A DNA stretch of 64,000 nt from Coriobacteriaceae bacterium (GCA_902363125.1 CABIZD010000002.1:1-64000), one strand, 5' to 3'; positions 32,393-43,258 are shown, counted from the stretch's first letter. Notes: generated from the sequence alone by a model not told the origin. Numbers and translations: made by a program.

Positions 32393-33208
32393 TTAGCTGT
32401 GGCGGTACTCGGCGATGATGAAGTCGATATCGGTTTGAAGGGTGTCCAGGTTTGCCAGGCGCTCTTTGTCGGCGGGGCGCGTGCGGTAGTAGTACGGCGT
32501 CATCTGGAACACCGCCTCGATGTCGGCCTGGGTCCGGAGCGTAATATTCGCAGACACCCGCTGCGTTCCGACCAACTCGAGCTCGGTAGTCTTCGGCAGC
32601 TTCTCGTCGTTGAGATATGGCGTGTCGTAGAGCACCTCCTTGAGCCCAAACAGATGACGGGCACCCGGCACCACGGTATAGAGCGAGCCCTCTGGCGCCA
32701 GCACGCGGGCAAACTCACGCTCGTTAAAGGGAGCAAAGAGCTCGGTCACCATATCGAAGGCGCCATCGGCCACGGGGATGTCCTTCATGTTGGCCACGAA
32801 GTAGGTCGCATCGCCGCGCTTGGCGGCCAGGCGCACCATCTCTTTGCCCAGGTCGAACCCGTAAGCATCCACGTCCGGCACCGCACCAATGGCGCTGGTG
32901 TAGTAGCCCTCGCCGCAGCAAATGTCGAGCAAGGTCATGGGGCCGTTCGCAGACGTAGCGCGCCCAGACACCTGTTTGCGGGCCAGCTCGACCATTGCAT
33001 CGCGCAACGGCGCGTAGTATCCGCGGTTCAGAAAGTCACGACGGCTGCGCGCCTGCGACTTGGGATCGCCCATGGAGTCACCGCTCTTGGACGAACGCAG
33101 TAGGTACAGATAGCCCTCGCGCGCACGATCAAATCGGTGTCCACCCGCGCATGCAGCACCGCGCTCGTCGTCCACCAACGGTTCATGGCAAACGGGACAC
33201 AACAACAT
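32393..33208 (-). CDS. RlmA-like rRNA (guanine N1)-methyltransferase
   Basis: 271-residue methyltransferase of the RlmA/TlrB group that modifies G745 or G748 of 23S rRNA. The N-terminal zinc finger is visible (CPVC near the start, then C and H in ACAGGHRFD), then the typical linker YLYLL and SKSGDSMGDPKSQ, and the SAM-binding LLDICCGEGYYTSAI. RlmA(II)/TlrB members confer tylosin-type resistance in producers; RlmA(I) is housekeeping. Start at 33208 is fixed by AAGGAG. Confidence 0.82.
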   Translation of the reverse strand: MLLCPVCHEPLVDDERGAACAGGHRFDRAREGYLYLLRSSKSGDSMGDPKSQARSRRDFLNRGYYAPLRDAMVELARKQVSGRATSANGPMTLLDICCGEGYYTSAIGAVPDVDAYGFDLGKEMVRLAAKRGDATYFVANMKDIPVADGAFDMVTELFAPFNEREFARVLAPEGSLYTVVPGARHLFGLKEVLYDTPYLNDEKLPKTTELELVGTQRVSANITLRTQADIEAVFQMTPYYYRTRPADKERLANLDTLQTDIDFIIAEYRHS

Positions 33209-33293
33209 GGCAACTCCTTAGCGCGAACAACACAACGCCCACCATTGTCGCACGCCTTCCCCACCTAGTCATAGAAGAGACAAGGAGTGTCCC

Positions 33294-33334
33294 CAGCTGC
33301 CGGCAGAAAAGGAACGTCCCTAAGTGCCGGCTGG
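33294..33334. repeat. Stem-loop with GGGAC-type core
   Basis: CAGCTGCCGGCA (33294-33305) pairs with TGCCGGCTGG (33325-33334). It encloses AACGTCCC and is preceded by GTGTCCCC. It resembles the other intergenic repeats in its core although the stem is different. Confidence 0.55.
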
Positions 33335-33399
33335 CTGCATTAGGAGTATCATCGTCTGCGCAAATAAGCACGAAAGAGCATATTAGAGATTGAGAGCGT

Positions 33400-34782
33400 A
33401 TGGCAGACACCGCATCTAAGCACATTGACATGACCACCGGCTCGCTGTGGCGCAATATTCCCCTGTTCGCCTTCCCCGTAGCCGCCACGAGCATCTTGGA
33501 GCAGCTGTCGAACCTCATCGCCACCGTCATCATCGGTAACTTCTCGGGCGACCAGGGAACCCTCGCCATGGCAGCGGTCGGCTCCAACGTTCCGCTTACC
33601 AGTCTTATGCTCAACCTGTTTATCGGCATGTCGCTTGGCTCCAACGTGGTCATCGCCAACGCTATCGGCCGCAACGATCAGAACATGGTCAACCGCGCCG
33701 TCCACACCTCGATTCTCATGGCGCTTGTGGGCTTTGTCGTCATCGCGCTGGGCGAGATCTTTGCCGAGCCCATGCTCGCCGCGCTCAACGTTCCCGCCGA
33801 AACCATGCCGCTCGCCTCGCTCTACCTGCGCGTCTTTTTGCTCAGCATGCCCTCGATCTTGCTCTACAACTTTGAGGCCGCGATCTTCCGCTCCGTCGGC
33901 ATCACCCGCATGCCGCTGCAGGCGCTTGCCGTGTCCACCGTCCTCAACATTGGCCTGGACCTCATCTTTGTCCCCGTACTCCACTGGGGCGTCGCGGGCG
34001 TCGCCATCGCCACCGCCATCGCCTACACCGTCAGCGCCGCTACGCTCTTTATCCGTCTGCTCAAGACTGACTCCGTCGTCCGCGTCACTCCACGCGACCT
34101 GGCTATCGACCCCGTCGCCCTCAGGCGCATCGTCAAGATCGGCCTGCCCGCCGGCATCCAGAGCGCCGTCTTTGCCGTCGCCAACATCATCATCCAGTCC
34201 GCCATCAACAGCTTGGGCACCGAGGTCATGGCGGCATCGAGCGCCGCCATGAGCCTGGAGTACGTGTGCTACAACCTGCTCAACAGCTTTAGCCAGGCTT
34301 GCACCACCTTTGTGGGGCAAAACCACGGTGCCCGCCAGATCGACCGTTGCACCAAGACCCTTAAGGTCTGCCTGGTCGAAGGTGGCATCATCGCGCTCAC
34401 TACCATCGTTATCATCGTCGGTCTGGGGCGCGAGATCCTAGCGCTGTTTAATAGCGACCCCAACATCGTCTCGATCGGCTATATCCGCGTGTGCTCGATC
34501 TTCCCGGCATACGCCTTTAGCATGTTTTACGAAAACATGTCCGGCTACCTGCGCGGCTTTGGCATCTCGCTCATGCCCGCCCTCATCACCATGATCTGCG
34601 TCTGCGGCATTCGCTTCTATTGGGTATTCTGCGTGTTCCCGCACTTCCGTACCTTTGCGAACATCATGATGGTCTACCCCATCAGCCTGGGCACCACGGC
34701 ATTCTTTATGGTCGTGGCGGTATTGCTCTGCCACCCGGCACGCACCTATCGCACCGCCCAAGCCAAAGCGACAGCCCGCTAA
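33400..34782 (+). CDS. MATE-family efflux transporter
   Basis: 460-residue inner-membrane antiporter with about twelve hydrophobic segments and the internal two-fold repeat of the MATE family (ATSILEQLSNLIATVIIGNF in the first half, LPAGIQSAVFAVANIIIQS in the second). It probably exports cationic drugs or metabolites in exchange for Na+ or H+. The ribosome binding site is weak (GAGAG). No regulator is adjacent; the next gene, on the other strand, is a LysR regulator that more likely controls the DMT transporter. Confidence 0.87.
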   Translation: MADTASKHIDMTTGSLWRNIPLFAFPVAATSILEQLSNLIATVIIGNFSGDQGTLAMAAVGSNVPLTSLMLNLFIGMSLGSNVVIANAIGRNDQNMVNRAVHTSILMALVGFVVIALGEIFAEPMLAALNVPAETMPLASLYLRVFLLSMPSILLYNFEAAIFRSVGITRMPLQALAVSTVLNIGLDLIFVPVLHWGVAGVAIATAIAYTVSAATLFIRLLKTDSVVRVTPRDLAIDPVALRRIVKIGLPAGIQSAVFAVANIIIQSAINSLGTEVMAASSAAMSLEYVCYNLLNSFSQACTTFVGQNHGARQIDRCTKTLKVCLVEGGIIALTTIVIIVGLGREILALFNSDPNIVSIGYIRVCSIFPAYAFSMFYENMSGYLRGFGISLMPALITMICVCGIRFYWVFCVFPHFRTFANIMMVYPISLGTTAFFMVVAVLLCHPARTYRTAQAKATAR

Positions 34783-34809
34783 ACACCGCACTCAACGTCA
34801 CGCCAGTCA

Positions 34810-35676
34810 TTAATTGACAATATGCGAGCTCATATAGTCGATAAAACGCCTCGTGGCGATAGGCATGGTGTCCCAGCTGCGCCAAGCTGCCACCACGTCG
34901 CGCGAGGGAGCATGCACGATGGGACGTACGCGAATATCAGCCCGCATGCCCTCGACGGTACGGCGATACAGCATACTTACGCCTAGGCCCTCCTCCACCA
35001 TCGCCATGATGGTGTAGTCGTCGGTGACCTCACTCGTCACGTGCGGCGACAGCCCGTGCGCCGCGAATGCATCGAGCACCAGGCTCTGCTCGCCCTCATC
35101 CAGCAGCACAAACGGCTCGGACGCCAGGTCGGCGAGCGTTACCTTTTCCTTTGCCTCCAGCGGATGCGCTGCCGGCAACAGCGCAACCAACTCGTCGTGA
35201 TAGACCACACGCTTCTCGAGCCCGGCGGTAAATCCGCGTGCCGTAAAGCAAAAGTCAACCACGCCATCGTGCACCCACTGGGCGTTGCGCGTGTAATCGC
35301 CCTGCTTGAGGGTAAAGTGCACGCCCGGATGCAGAGCCCCAAAGTCGCGAATCACGCGCGGCAATACGGTGCGGCTCACGTTAGTAAACGTCGCGATTCG
35401 AATATCAGTCGAGGAGAGTCCCAGCAACTCCTGACGCTTGCCCTCAAGCTCGGCCTCGGCAGTTACGATTTGGCGCAGATACGGCAGGTACTGCTTGCCG
35501 TCGCGCGTAAGCGAAACGCCCTGCTTACCGCGCTCGATAAGCGTGGTACCCAGCTCGCGCTCGAGCGCTTTGACGGCCTGGCTCACCGCACTTTGCGTAT
35601 AGCCCAGTTCGTCGGCCGCGCCCTTAAGACTGCCGCAATCGACCACCATACAAACAATCTGATACCGCGATGCCAT
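34810..35676 (-). CDS. LysR-type transcriptional regulator
   Basis: 288-residue LysR-family regulator: winged helix at residues 1-60 (GSLKGAADELGYTQSAVSQAVKALE) and a two-lobe effector domain. The start at 35676 follows GGAGG. It is divergent from the DMT transporter gene at 35835, with 158 bases between, the common arrangement for control of the neighbour. Confidence 0.87.
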   Translation of the reverse strand: MASRYQIVCMVVDCGSLKGAADELGYTQSAVSQAVKALERELGTTLIERGKQGVSLTRDGKQYLPYLRQIVTAEAELEGKRQELLGLSSTDIRIATFTNVSRTVLPRVIRDFGALHPGVHFTLKQGDYTRNAQWVHDGVVDFCFTARGFTAGLEKRVVYHDELVALLPAAHPLEAKEKVTLADLASEPFVLLDEGEQSLVLDAFAAHGLSPHVTSEVTDDYTIMAMVEEGLGVSMLYRRTVEGMRADIRVRPIVHAPSRDVVAAWRSWDTMPIATRRFIDYMSSHIVN

Positions 35677-35834
35677 CGTGCCTCCACATCAATGCAGCCG
35701 TAAAACGTTTTGCCAGGGCTTTTTCTACTAGCATTAGTATTTCTTAATCATACTGAAGATACATTCGCTTTACTACATCCATATCTGGGAGCAGAATCCT
35801 TTTTGCGAAACCGTTCTGTAACAAAAGGAGTCCC

Positions 35835-36737
35835 ATGGATCGCAAAAAAGCAATCGCGCTCTCGTTTTCCGTTCCCGTCGCATGGGGCTTTTCGTACCCC
35901 CTCATGAAGATCGGCATGGACAGCATGAACGCCACGAGCATCGTTGCGCTGCGCTGCATCATCGCCTTTGTGGCCTGCCTGCTGCTCTTCCACAAGCACG
36001 CGCTGCGCATCAACCGTGACCTGATGGTTCGCGCCGCCATCATCGGCGCCATCATGGCAACCGAGCTCACCTGCATGTGCCTGGGCTCTAGCCTCACCTC
36101 CGCCTCCACCGCCGGCTTTTTGCAGAGCCTGACGGTCGTGATCGTGCCGTTTGCCAACGCCGCCTTGCTGCGTCGCGCCCCCGAGCGCAAGGTGCTCGTC
36201 GGCACCGCCATCGTCACCTGCGGTATGTTGCTGCTCTCGGGCGCCGACTTTACCAGCCTGAATCCCGGTGCGATCATCATGTTGCTCTCGGCCTTTATCT
36301 ATGCCAGCCACATTATCGTAGCCAAGCGCTTTGTCGAAGAAGTCGACCCACTGGCCTTGGGTGTTTGGCAGCTGGGCTTTGGCGGCCTGTTCTCGGGCAT
36401 CGCCGCGTGCACCTTTGGCGGCTTCACGCTTCCCAGCACGCCCAACGAGATCGTCGTGGTCGTCGCGCTCGCACTCATCTGCTCTGCCTACGGCTTTATC
36501 ACCCAAACGCTCGTGCAGCCCCACGTGCCTGCCGAGACCACCGGCTTCGCTTTCTCGCTCGAACCGGTCTGCTCCGCCGTCTTCTCGTTCTTCCTGGTCG
36601 GCGAGGTCCTGAGCCCCATCGCCTTCTTTGGCGCCGCCCTCATCCTCACCGGTGTCATGGTGGCAACCGTCGAGCTTCCTCGTCTTCGCGCACATGAACA
36701 CGCTCGCATGGCAGGAGCGCCCGAGCGCGTCTCGTAG
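35835..36737 (+). CDS. DMT-superfamily (EamA) transporter
   Basis: 300-residue membrane protein with ten hydrophobic segments in two EamA repeats (PVAWGFSYPLMKIGMDS; ALAFVYASHIIVAK-like ILSAFIYASHIIVAKRF). It probably exports an amino acid, purine or other small metabolite. Start at 35835 follows AAAGGAG. Divergent from a LysR regulator, which probably controls it. Confidence 0.85.
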   Translation: MDRKKAIALSFSVPVAWGFSYPLMKIGMDSMNATSIVALRCIIAFVACLLLFHKHALRINRDLMVRAAIIGAIMATELTCMCLGSSLTSASTAGFLQSLTVVIVPFANAALLRRAPERKVLVGTAIVTCGMLLLSGADFTSLNPGAIIMLLSAFIYASHIIVAKRFVEEVDPLALGVWQLGFGGLFSGIAACTFGGFTLPSTPNEIVVVVALALICSAYGFITQTLVQPHVPAETTGFAFSLEPVCSAVFSFFLVGEVLSPIAFFGAALILTGVMVATVELPRLRAHEHARMAGAPERVS

Positions 36738-36825
36738 ACCCCACTCTTCATACAGCCGTGGCATAAAGGCAACCGGTGCGCCTTTACAATAGATGCCAAC
36801 AGAGCATCTGCCATAAAGGAGCCCC

Positions 36826-37551
36826 ATGGACACCGCAACCCGCGACCGCAACATAGCAACTTGGTTGGGCGATGCGCCGCAGCCGGTACGTGACACGACG
36901 AACCAGCTGCTCGAGCGCATCGCCCTTTTACGTGCCGAGCAGACTATCTACCCGGCGCAAGACGACATCCTCAATGCCCTCGCCTACACGCCGGCCGACC
37001 AGGTCAAGGTTGTCATCTTGGGTCAAGATCCCTATCACGGACCGAACCAGGCCATGGGACTGTCGTTCTCGGTCCCCGCGACGCAAGCCAAGCTGCCGCC
37101 GAGCCTGCGCAACATCTATAAGGAACTCAACGCCGATCTGGGCTGCCCCATCCCCGCCACGGGAGACCTAACCCCCTGGGCACAACAGGGCGCCCTGCTC
37201 CTCAACACCACGCTCACCGTGCGCGAGCATGCCGCCAACTCGCACGCCAAACTGGGCTGGAGCACGCTGACCGACTACGTTATCGAGCGCTGCTGCCTGC
37301 TGCCCCAACCGGTCGTCTTTTTGGCATGGGGCCGCTTTGCCCAGCAGATGGTCGAGGGCAAGCTCGCCGCGACTGGCGCGGGCAAGGCAACCGGCAAGTA
37401 CTGCTTAGCCTCCACGCACCCCTCGCCACTTTCGGCCAACCGTGCCACGGCAGAACTCCCCGCTTTTATGGGGTCGCGCCCCTTCTCCGCTGCCAATCGG
37501 CTACTCGAGCAGTACGGCTCGACCCCCGTCAACTGGACTTGCCTCGGCTAA
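36826..37551 (+). CDS. ung: Uracil-DNA glycosylase, family 1
   Basis: Removes uracil from DNA in base excision repair; 241 residues. The water-activating loop GQDPYHGPNQAMGLSFSV has the catalytic Asp, and the leucine-intercalation loop is HPSPLSANR. Both key motifs are complete and the length is normal. Start 36826 follows AAAGGAG. Confidence 0.95.
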   Translation: MDTATRDRNIATWLGDAPQPVRDTTNQLLERIALLRAEQTIYPAQDDILNALAYTPADQVKVVILGQDPYHGPNQAMGLSFSVPATQAKLPPSLRNIYKELNADLGCPIPATGDLTPWAQQGALLLNTTLTVREHAANSHAKLGWSTLTDYVIERCCLLPQPVVFLAWGRFAQQMVEGKLAATGAGKATGKYCLASTHPSPLSANRATAELPAFMGSRPFSAANRLLEQYGSTPVNWTCLG

Positions 37552-37566
37552 AAATCGATACATCAA

Positions 37567-37602
37567 AAACGCGCCCGACGGCTTTCCATCGGGCGCGTTT
37601 CC
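37567..37602. terminator. Bidirectional terminator between ung and the SDR gene
   Basis: The 12-bp arms AAACGCGCCCGA (37567-37578) and TCGGGCGCGTTT (37589-37600) between convergent genes. Confidence 0.8.
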
Positions 37603-38282
37603 TATTCGGGCCAAATAAATTGTGTGCGGCCGGCCTCGCCGCCATCGATCAGCAGGCTCTGCCCGGTCATAAACCGGTTGGTCACGCCCACAAAGTAGAT
37701 CCACTCGGCGATCTCTTGGGCGGTGGCCCAGCGTTTAAGCGGCGTGAGCTCCATAATCTGGTTCCACAGGTGCTCGTCTTCCATCACGCAACGGTTGAGC
37801 GGCGTGATAACGCCGCCCGGGTCCACACTGTTGGCGATGGCCTGCGGCGCCAGGCGGTTTGCAAGGTTCTTGGTGTAGGCGATAACACCGCCCTTGCTGG
37901 CGGCATAGGCGGGAAACTCCGATCCCGTATGTCCACTCGCCGAGCCCACATTGACCACGGACTTGATAGCCGGCGCCGGCTTGGCAGCAAGACCCTCCTC
38001 TACAAAGGCGTAACGCTCGGTCACGTTGATGGTGCCACACAGGTTGGCGGCGATGTCATCGGCCGAATCCTGCGTACCGGCAACGTTCACGATCACCTGA
38101 GGCTCAAGGTCGCCTGGAAACGAGTTAGGCTCGCGTACATCAACGATCAGATGGCGGTAGCGCTCGTGCTCGATCGCCGCCGGCAGCAGGTCAAAGCCCA
38201 CGACCTCGTGGTCCTCGTCCAAAAAGCGCCGCACGCATGCGGCTCCGATGCCGCCCGAAGCGCCCGTGATCAAAACCCGCAT
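37602..38282 (-). CDS. Short-chain dehydrogenase/reductase
   Basis: 226-residue classical SDR oxidoreductase. The NAD(P)-binding motif is TGASGGIG, the NNAG position reads NVAG, the catalytic tetrad includes Ser in NVGSASG and YAASK. An aspartate ends strand 2 (GFDLL), favouring NAD over NADP. It starts 9 bases after the VUT transporter gene and is probably co-transcribed with it. The substrate is unknown. Confidence 0.83.
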   Translation of the reverse strand: MRVLITGASGGIGAACVRRFLDEDHEVVGFDLLPAAIEHERYRHLIVDVREPNSFPGDLEPQVIVNVAGTQDSADDIAANLCGTINVTERYAFVEEGLAAKPAPAIKSVVNVGSASGHTGSEFPAYAASKGGVIAYTKNLANRLAPQAIANSVDPGGVITPLNRCVMEDEHLWNQIMELTPLKRWATAQEIAEWIYFVGVTNRFMTGQSLLIDGGEAGRTQFIWPE

Positions 38283-38291
38283 ACTTGCTCC

Positions 38292-39014
38292 TTAGGCGGT
38301 CGCGTGGCGCTCGAGGTACTCGGAGCCCACATTCTCGCGCTCCCAGCCACGCACGACCTTGTAGCCCACGGGGCTCAGGAAGACCTCGCACAGCAGCTCG
38401 GCAACGGCGCCGGTCAGCGAGCACATAAGGACCTGCACCCAGGTCCAACCAAAGAACGTGTGGCTCACCACAATGGCAAAGACCAGGTTGTCAATAAACT
38501 GGCCAACACCCGTAGACACATAGGAGCGGAAGGCAAAGCTCGCAAAATTATTCTTTTTGAGCATACGGCCGAGCGACTGGTTGAGCGTGGAGTTAACCAC
38601 GGCAGAAACGAGCATCGCCAGCGAAGAGCCCAGCACCACATACCAGGTGCCGCCGATGGTGGCGTTAAGGGCGTTGTTGACCTCGATCATGCCCGTGTCG
38701 TAGTAGGCGCCCCACATGCCGGGCGTGAGCGAGCATGCCCAAAAGCACAGGCTCACGGCCAGGTTGACCAGCAGCGCGAGGATAGAGATTTTGATGGATG
38801 CCTTGGCGCCAAAGCGCTTGCAGATCATGTCCTGGCACAAAAACGAAACCCAGCTCACCACAAAGCCGCAATCGAGTGCCAGATACGGCAGGCTGATGAG
38901 CTCTTTGTTGGCCAGCAGGTTCATCATGATGACGCTCACGAAAAACAGCGAAACCGTTGCCGCGGGAATGCTCCGCAACAGGACCTTGTAGTCCTCCATG
39001 ACCTTCTTGATCAT
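38292..39014 (-). CDS. VUT-family (YhhQ-like) putative queuosine-precursor transporter
   Basis: 240-residue membrane protein with six hydrophobic segments. The typical pattern of the vitamin-uptake-transporter/YhhQ family is seen: VIMMNLLANKELISL at the start and FIDNLVFAIVVSHTF late. E. coli YhhQ takes up queuosine precursors; other members may carry other substrates. Start 39014 follows AAAGGAG. A 7-bp stem lies in the leader. Confidence 0.75.
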   Translation of the reverse strand: MIKKVMEDYKVLLRSIPAATVSLFFVSVIMMNLLANKELISLPYLALDCGFVVSWVSFLCQDMICKRFGAKASIKISILALLVNLAVSLCFWACSLTPGMWGAYYDTGMIEVNNALNATIGGTWYVVLGSSLAMLVSAVVNSTLNQSLGRMLKKNNFASFAFRSYVSTGVGQFIDNLVFAIVVSHTFFGWTWVQVLMCSLTGAVAELLCEVFLSPVGYKVVRGWERENVGSEYLERHATA

Positions 39015-39041
39015 TATGTACTCCTTTGGTTTTAGGTTTAA

Positions 39042-39070
39042 CGAGCAGGATATCGGACACGAACTGCTCG
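39042..39070 (-). promoter_or_regulatory. Leader stem with A-rich tail in front of the VUT gene
   Basis: CGAGCAG and CTGCTCG (39042-39048, 39064-39070) form a 7-bp stem. On the - strand its loop begins TTC and the stem is followed by an A-rich tail leading directly into the ribosome binding site. This recalls the shape of a preQ1-I riboswitch, but the conserved tail AAAAACTA is not matched. Confidence 0.25.
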
Positions 39071-39133
39071 GACGCCCCGGTCTTGAGACGACGGTGGGTA
39101 TGATAGCCGCTCACACGGCATCAGGCAAGTAAA

Positions 39134-39165
39134 CGGCGCGGCAGCCCCGCAGGGCCACCGCGCCG
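39134..39165 (-). terminator. Hairpin after the release factor 3 gene
   Basis: CGGCGCGG (39134-39141) pairs with CCGCGCCG (39158-39165). On the - strand it follows the prfC stop and is trailed by GTTTAC. Confidence 0.55.
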
Positions 39166-39170
39166 ATGCG

Positions 39171-40784
<1,614 letters not shown>

Positions 40785-40869
40785 GCGGATCCTTTCTTGC
40801 ATTGAGTGCATTACGTCGTTGTAACCGCACTATTGTAGCCGCGAAATCCCGCTCTAGGGCGCCTATCAG

Positions 40870-40919
40870 GACAAATTCATCAGTTAGGGCCCGGGTAGCC
40901 GGCCCAATCCGAATTTGTC
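40870..40919. repeat. Stem-loop GACAAATTC...GAATTTGTC
   Basis: Perfect 9-bp arms (40870-40878 and 40911-40919) with GC-rich inner sequence (GGGCCCGGGTAGCCGGCCC). It lies between the divergent prfC and GntR genes. A single copy in this window. Confidence 0.55.
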
Positions 40920-40938
40920 TCTTGCGTAACTGTACATA

Positions 40939-40972
40939 GTGTATATATACTGTGCTTACCGGTTATATACAC
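40939..40972. promoter_or_regulatory. Inverted repeat operator in front of the GntR-ABC operon
   Basis: GTGTATATA (40939-40947) and TATATACAC (40964-40972) are perfect 9-bp arms separated by 16 bases, 28 bases before the GntR start. YtrA-type GntR proteins bind such TATA-rich dyads in their own promoter; the element is therefore the probable autoregulatory site. Confidence 0.6.
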
Positions 40973-40999
40973 GTGTAGCCCATCAGCTAAGGAGCCGCT

Positions 41000-41380
41000 G
41001 TGGACATCATCCTATCCAATTCGAGCGACAAGCCCATCTACGAGCAAATAGCCTCGCAAGTCAAAGCTCAGATCCTTTCGGGCACGCTCGCGGCGGGAGC
41101 CAAACTCCCCAGCATCCGTGCACTCGCGAGCGATCTTGGCGTGAGTGTCATCACCACCAAGCGCGCCTACGCCGACCTGGAGCAACTCGGCTTTATCTGC
41201 ACCGTGCAGGGCAAGGGCTGTTTTGTCGCCGAGGGCAACCAGGAGCTCTTGCGCGAAAACCAGCTCTGCCATATCGAAGAGCTGCTTGCGAAAGCGGCGA
41301 GCCAAGCCGAAGCCCTGGGCGTTACGCGCGACAAGCTGCACGAGATGCTCGACCTGGTAGCCCCCGAAACCATGCAGTAG
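41000..41380 (+). CDS. GntR-family regulator, YtrA subfamily
   Basis: 126-residue regulator with an N-terminal GntR winged helix (YEQIASQVKAQILSGTLAAGAKLPSIRALASDLGVSVITTKRAY, key part LPSIRALA) and only a short C-terminal dimerisation helix, as in YtrA proteins that control ABC exporters. GTG start at 41000 after AAGGAG. It heads a three-gene unit with an ATP-binding protein and a permease. Confidence 0.87.
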   Translation: MDIILSNSSDKPIYEQIASQVKAQILSGTLAAGAKLPSIRALASDLGVSVITTKRAYADLEQLGFICTVQGKGCFVAEGNQELLRENQLCHIEELLAKAASQAEALGVTRDKLHEMLDLVAPETMQ

Positions 41381-41403
41381 CCATCTGCAAGAAAGGCTAT
41401 ACC

Positions 41404-42285
41404 ATGCAAAACCTTCTAGAACTCAAAGGCATCTCACGCCGTGTGAGCGACCGTTTTTCGCTGCGAGACGTCACGCTTGCCGTGGAGCCCGGCCAGATCG
41501 TTGGCTTTGTGGGCGCAAATGGCGCCGGCAAGACGACGACCATTCGCGCCGCGCTTGGGCTTATAAAGCTCGATGCCGGCGAGGTGCATCTGCTTGGACA
41601 GCGCTGCGACGCCAACGCGCCCGACGAGACGCAGCGCCACCTGCGCTCCCGCATCGGGCTTGTCCTGGACACGTGTCCCTTCCCCTCCACGCTCAAGGTG
41701 GGCCAGGTCGAGAGGCTCGTAGGCCCGGCATACCCCACGTGGAGCTGCGAAACGTTCGCCAGATTCATCGACCGATTTGGCCTCGATCCCAAGACGAAGG
41801 TCAAGGACCTCTCCCGCGGCATGGGCATGAAGCTGCAGCTCGCCTGTGCGCTCAGCCACAATGCCAAGCTGCTCGTTTTGGACGAAGCCACCGCGGGCCT
41901 CGATCCCATGGCGCGCGAGGAACTGCTCGACGAGTTGCTTGCCTTTGTCGCCGACGGCCAGCACAGCGTGCTGCTCTCGAGCCACATTACATCCGACCTC
42001 GATCGCACTGCCGACCGCGTCGTCTGCATCGATAACGGCTCGATTGTGTTTGACCTGCCACGCGAGGACATTACCGACCGAGCCGGCATCGCCCACTGCA
42101 CCCAAGCACAGGCCGCAGAGCTTATGGCTTGCGTCGAAGGCGCCCGTGCCGCCCACCACGCCTATAGCGTGGACGTGCTCGTACCCAACCGTCGCGAGGC
42201 GCTCGAGGCCTTCCCCGAGATTCCCTGCGACCGGGCAACCATTGATGACTATCTTCGCCTCATACTGAAAGGGGCTTCGAAATGA
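41404..42285 (+). CDS. ABC transporter ATP-binding protein
   Basis: 293-residue ABC ATPase: Walker A GANGAGKTTT, Q-loop region near LVLDTC, signature degenerate LSRGMGMKLQLA, Walker B LLVLDEATAGLDP and H-loop SSHITSD. It belongs to the YtrB/CcmA-like group that pairs with two-component membrane permeases. Start 41404 follows AAAGG; its end overlaps the permease start by four bases. Confidence 0.87.
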   Translation: MQNLLELKGISRRVSDRFSLRDVTLAVEPGQIVGFVGANGAGKTTTIRAALGLIKLDAGEVHLLGQRCDANAPDETQRHLRSRIGLVLDTCPFPSTLKVGQVERLVGPAYPTWSCETFARFIDRFGLDPKTKVKDLSRGMGMKLQLACALSHNAKLLVLDEATAGLDPMAREELLDELLAFVADGQHSVLLSSHITSDLDRTADRVVCIDNGSIVFDLPREDITDRAGIAHCTQAQAAELMACVEGARAAHHAYSVDVLVPNRREALEAFPEIPCDRATIDDYLRLILKGASK

Positions 42286-42980
42286 AACGCGCCTTTATAT
42301 CTGAGCTCGCCATCGTCCGCACGCTTGTCCCGAGCATCGCGGGCGTCGGCCTGTTCATCTTCGTCGTACTGACCCTCGCCAACGCATCGGATGGCGATGC
42401 CAGTATGAGCGCCGGCGCCTGCGCGGTCAGTGCCATGTCGCCCATCGTGGTCATGAACTCGCTGGCCGGCTACGACAATCAAAACGGATGGGAGCGCTAT
42501 CGGGCAACGCTGCCCCTCTCGCGCAAAGACATCATCTGCGCACGTTACCTGAGCATCATTGTCTTCTCGGCCGTCATGGCGTGCGCCGCCGCGCTTCTGA
42601 GCATCGTCTCCATCCCGCTCTTCAACAGCGTGGGTATCCCCTCGACGGGACAGACCGTCTTTGAGACCGCAATCGCTTCGACCGCGTCCATGCTCATTTC
42701 CCTCATGATGGTGTTTCTGGCACAGCCGCTGTTCTTTCGATTTGGACACATGGAGGCGCTGCGCCTTTCCGTCGGCCTGTTTGCCCTGCTCGGATGCCTT
42801 GCCATGGCCACACTGAGCTCCTCCAGCCCCATCAGCAACTGGCTCATGTCGATTGCTGGGGCGAATCCCGATCCCGCCGTCCTCGGCTGCCTGTGCGCAG
42901 GAATTGCCGTACTGGCCCTCGCGCTATGTGCACTTAGCTGCATCGTCAGCACCAAGGTCTATCGGGCACGCGACCTGTAG
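42282..42980 (+). CDS. ABC-2 type permease
   Basis: 232-residue membrane protein with six hydrophobic segments and the ABC2_membrane_5 pattern (MNSLAGYDNQNGWERYRATLPLSRKDIICARY, key part WERYRATLPLSR). It forms the membrane part of the exporter with the preceding ATPase (ATGA overlap). Cell-wall-active antibiotics or peptides are frequent inducers of YtrA-controlled systems; the cargo here is unknown. Confidence 0.82.
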   Translation: MKRAFISELAIVRTLVPSIAGVGLFIFVVLTLANASDGDASMSAGACAVSAMSPIVVMNSLAGYDNQNGWERYRATLPLSRKDIICARYLSIIVFSAVMACAAALLSIVSIPLFNSVGIPSTGQTVFETAIASTASMLISLMMVFLAQPLFFRFGHMEALRLSVGLFALLGCLAMATLSSSSPISNWLMSIAGANPDPAVLGCLCAGIAVLALALCALSCIVSTKVYRARDL

Positions 42981-43258
42981 GCGGGCGAATCTCGACCCAC
43001 GCAGGTCGTAATCGGCCACAATCGCGCCCCTCGAATCCGTGACAAATGGCATTTCCCCGGCCCGTGCGCAACGTTCTATAATCAAAGCGTCATGGGCCTC
43101 GGCCCAATTTCGATCATCCAAGGGGATGTCTTTTTGGTCATTGTTCTTTAGGGAACGGTCAATCGCATACAAATTGAAAACGGCCGTCCAACGGCCGCGG
43201 TTTGTTGCGCCGTTCCGCCTCCGTCATCTGCCACATATGCACCTGATAGGAAAGAACA

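Noticed and set aside
37326..39035. 569-codon + strand frame over the SDR and VUT genes
   Set aside because: Covers two convincing genes on the other strand plus the end of ung; no ribosome binding site or family.
42924..43172. 82-codon - strand frame downstream of the ABC permease
   Set aside because: Overlaps the permease end, no ribosome binding site at its start and no recognisable family.
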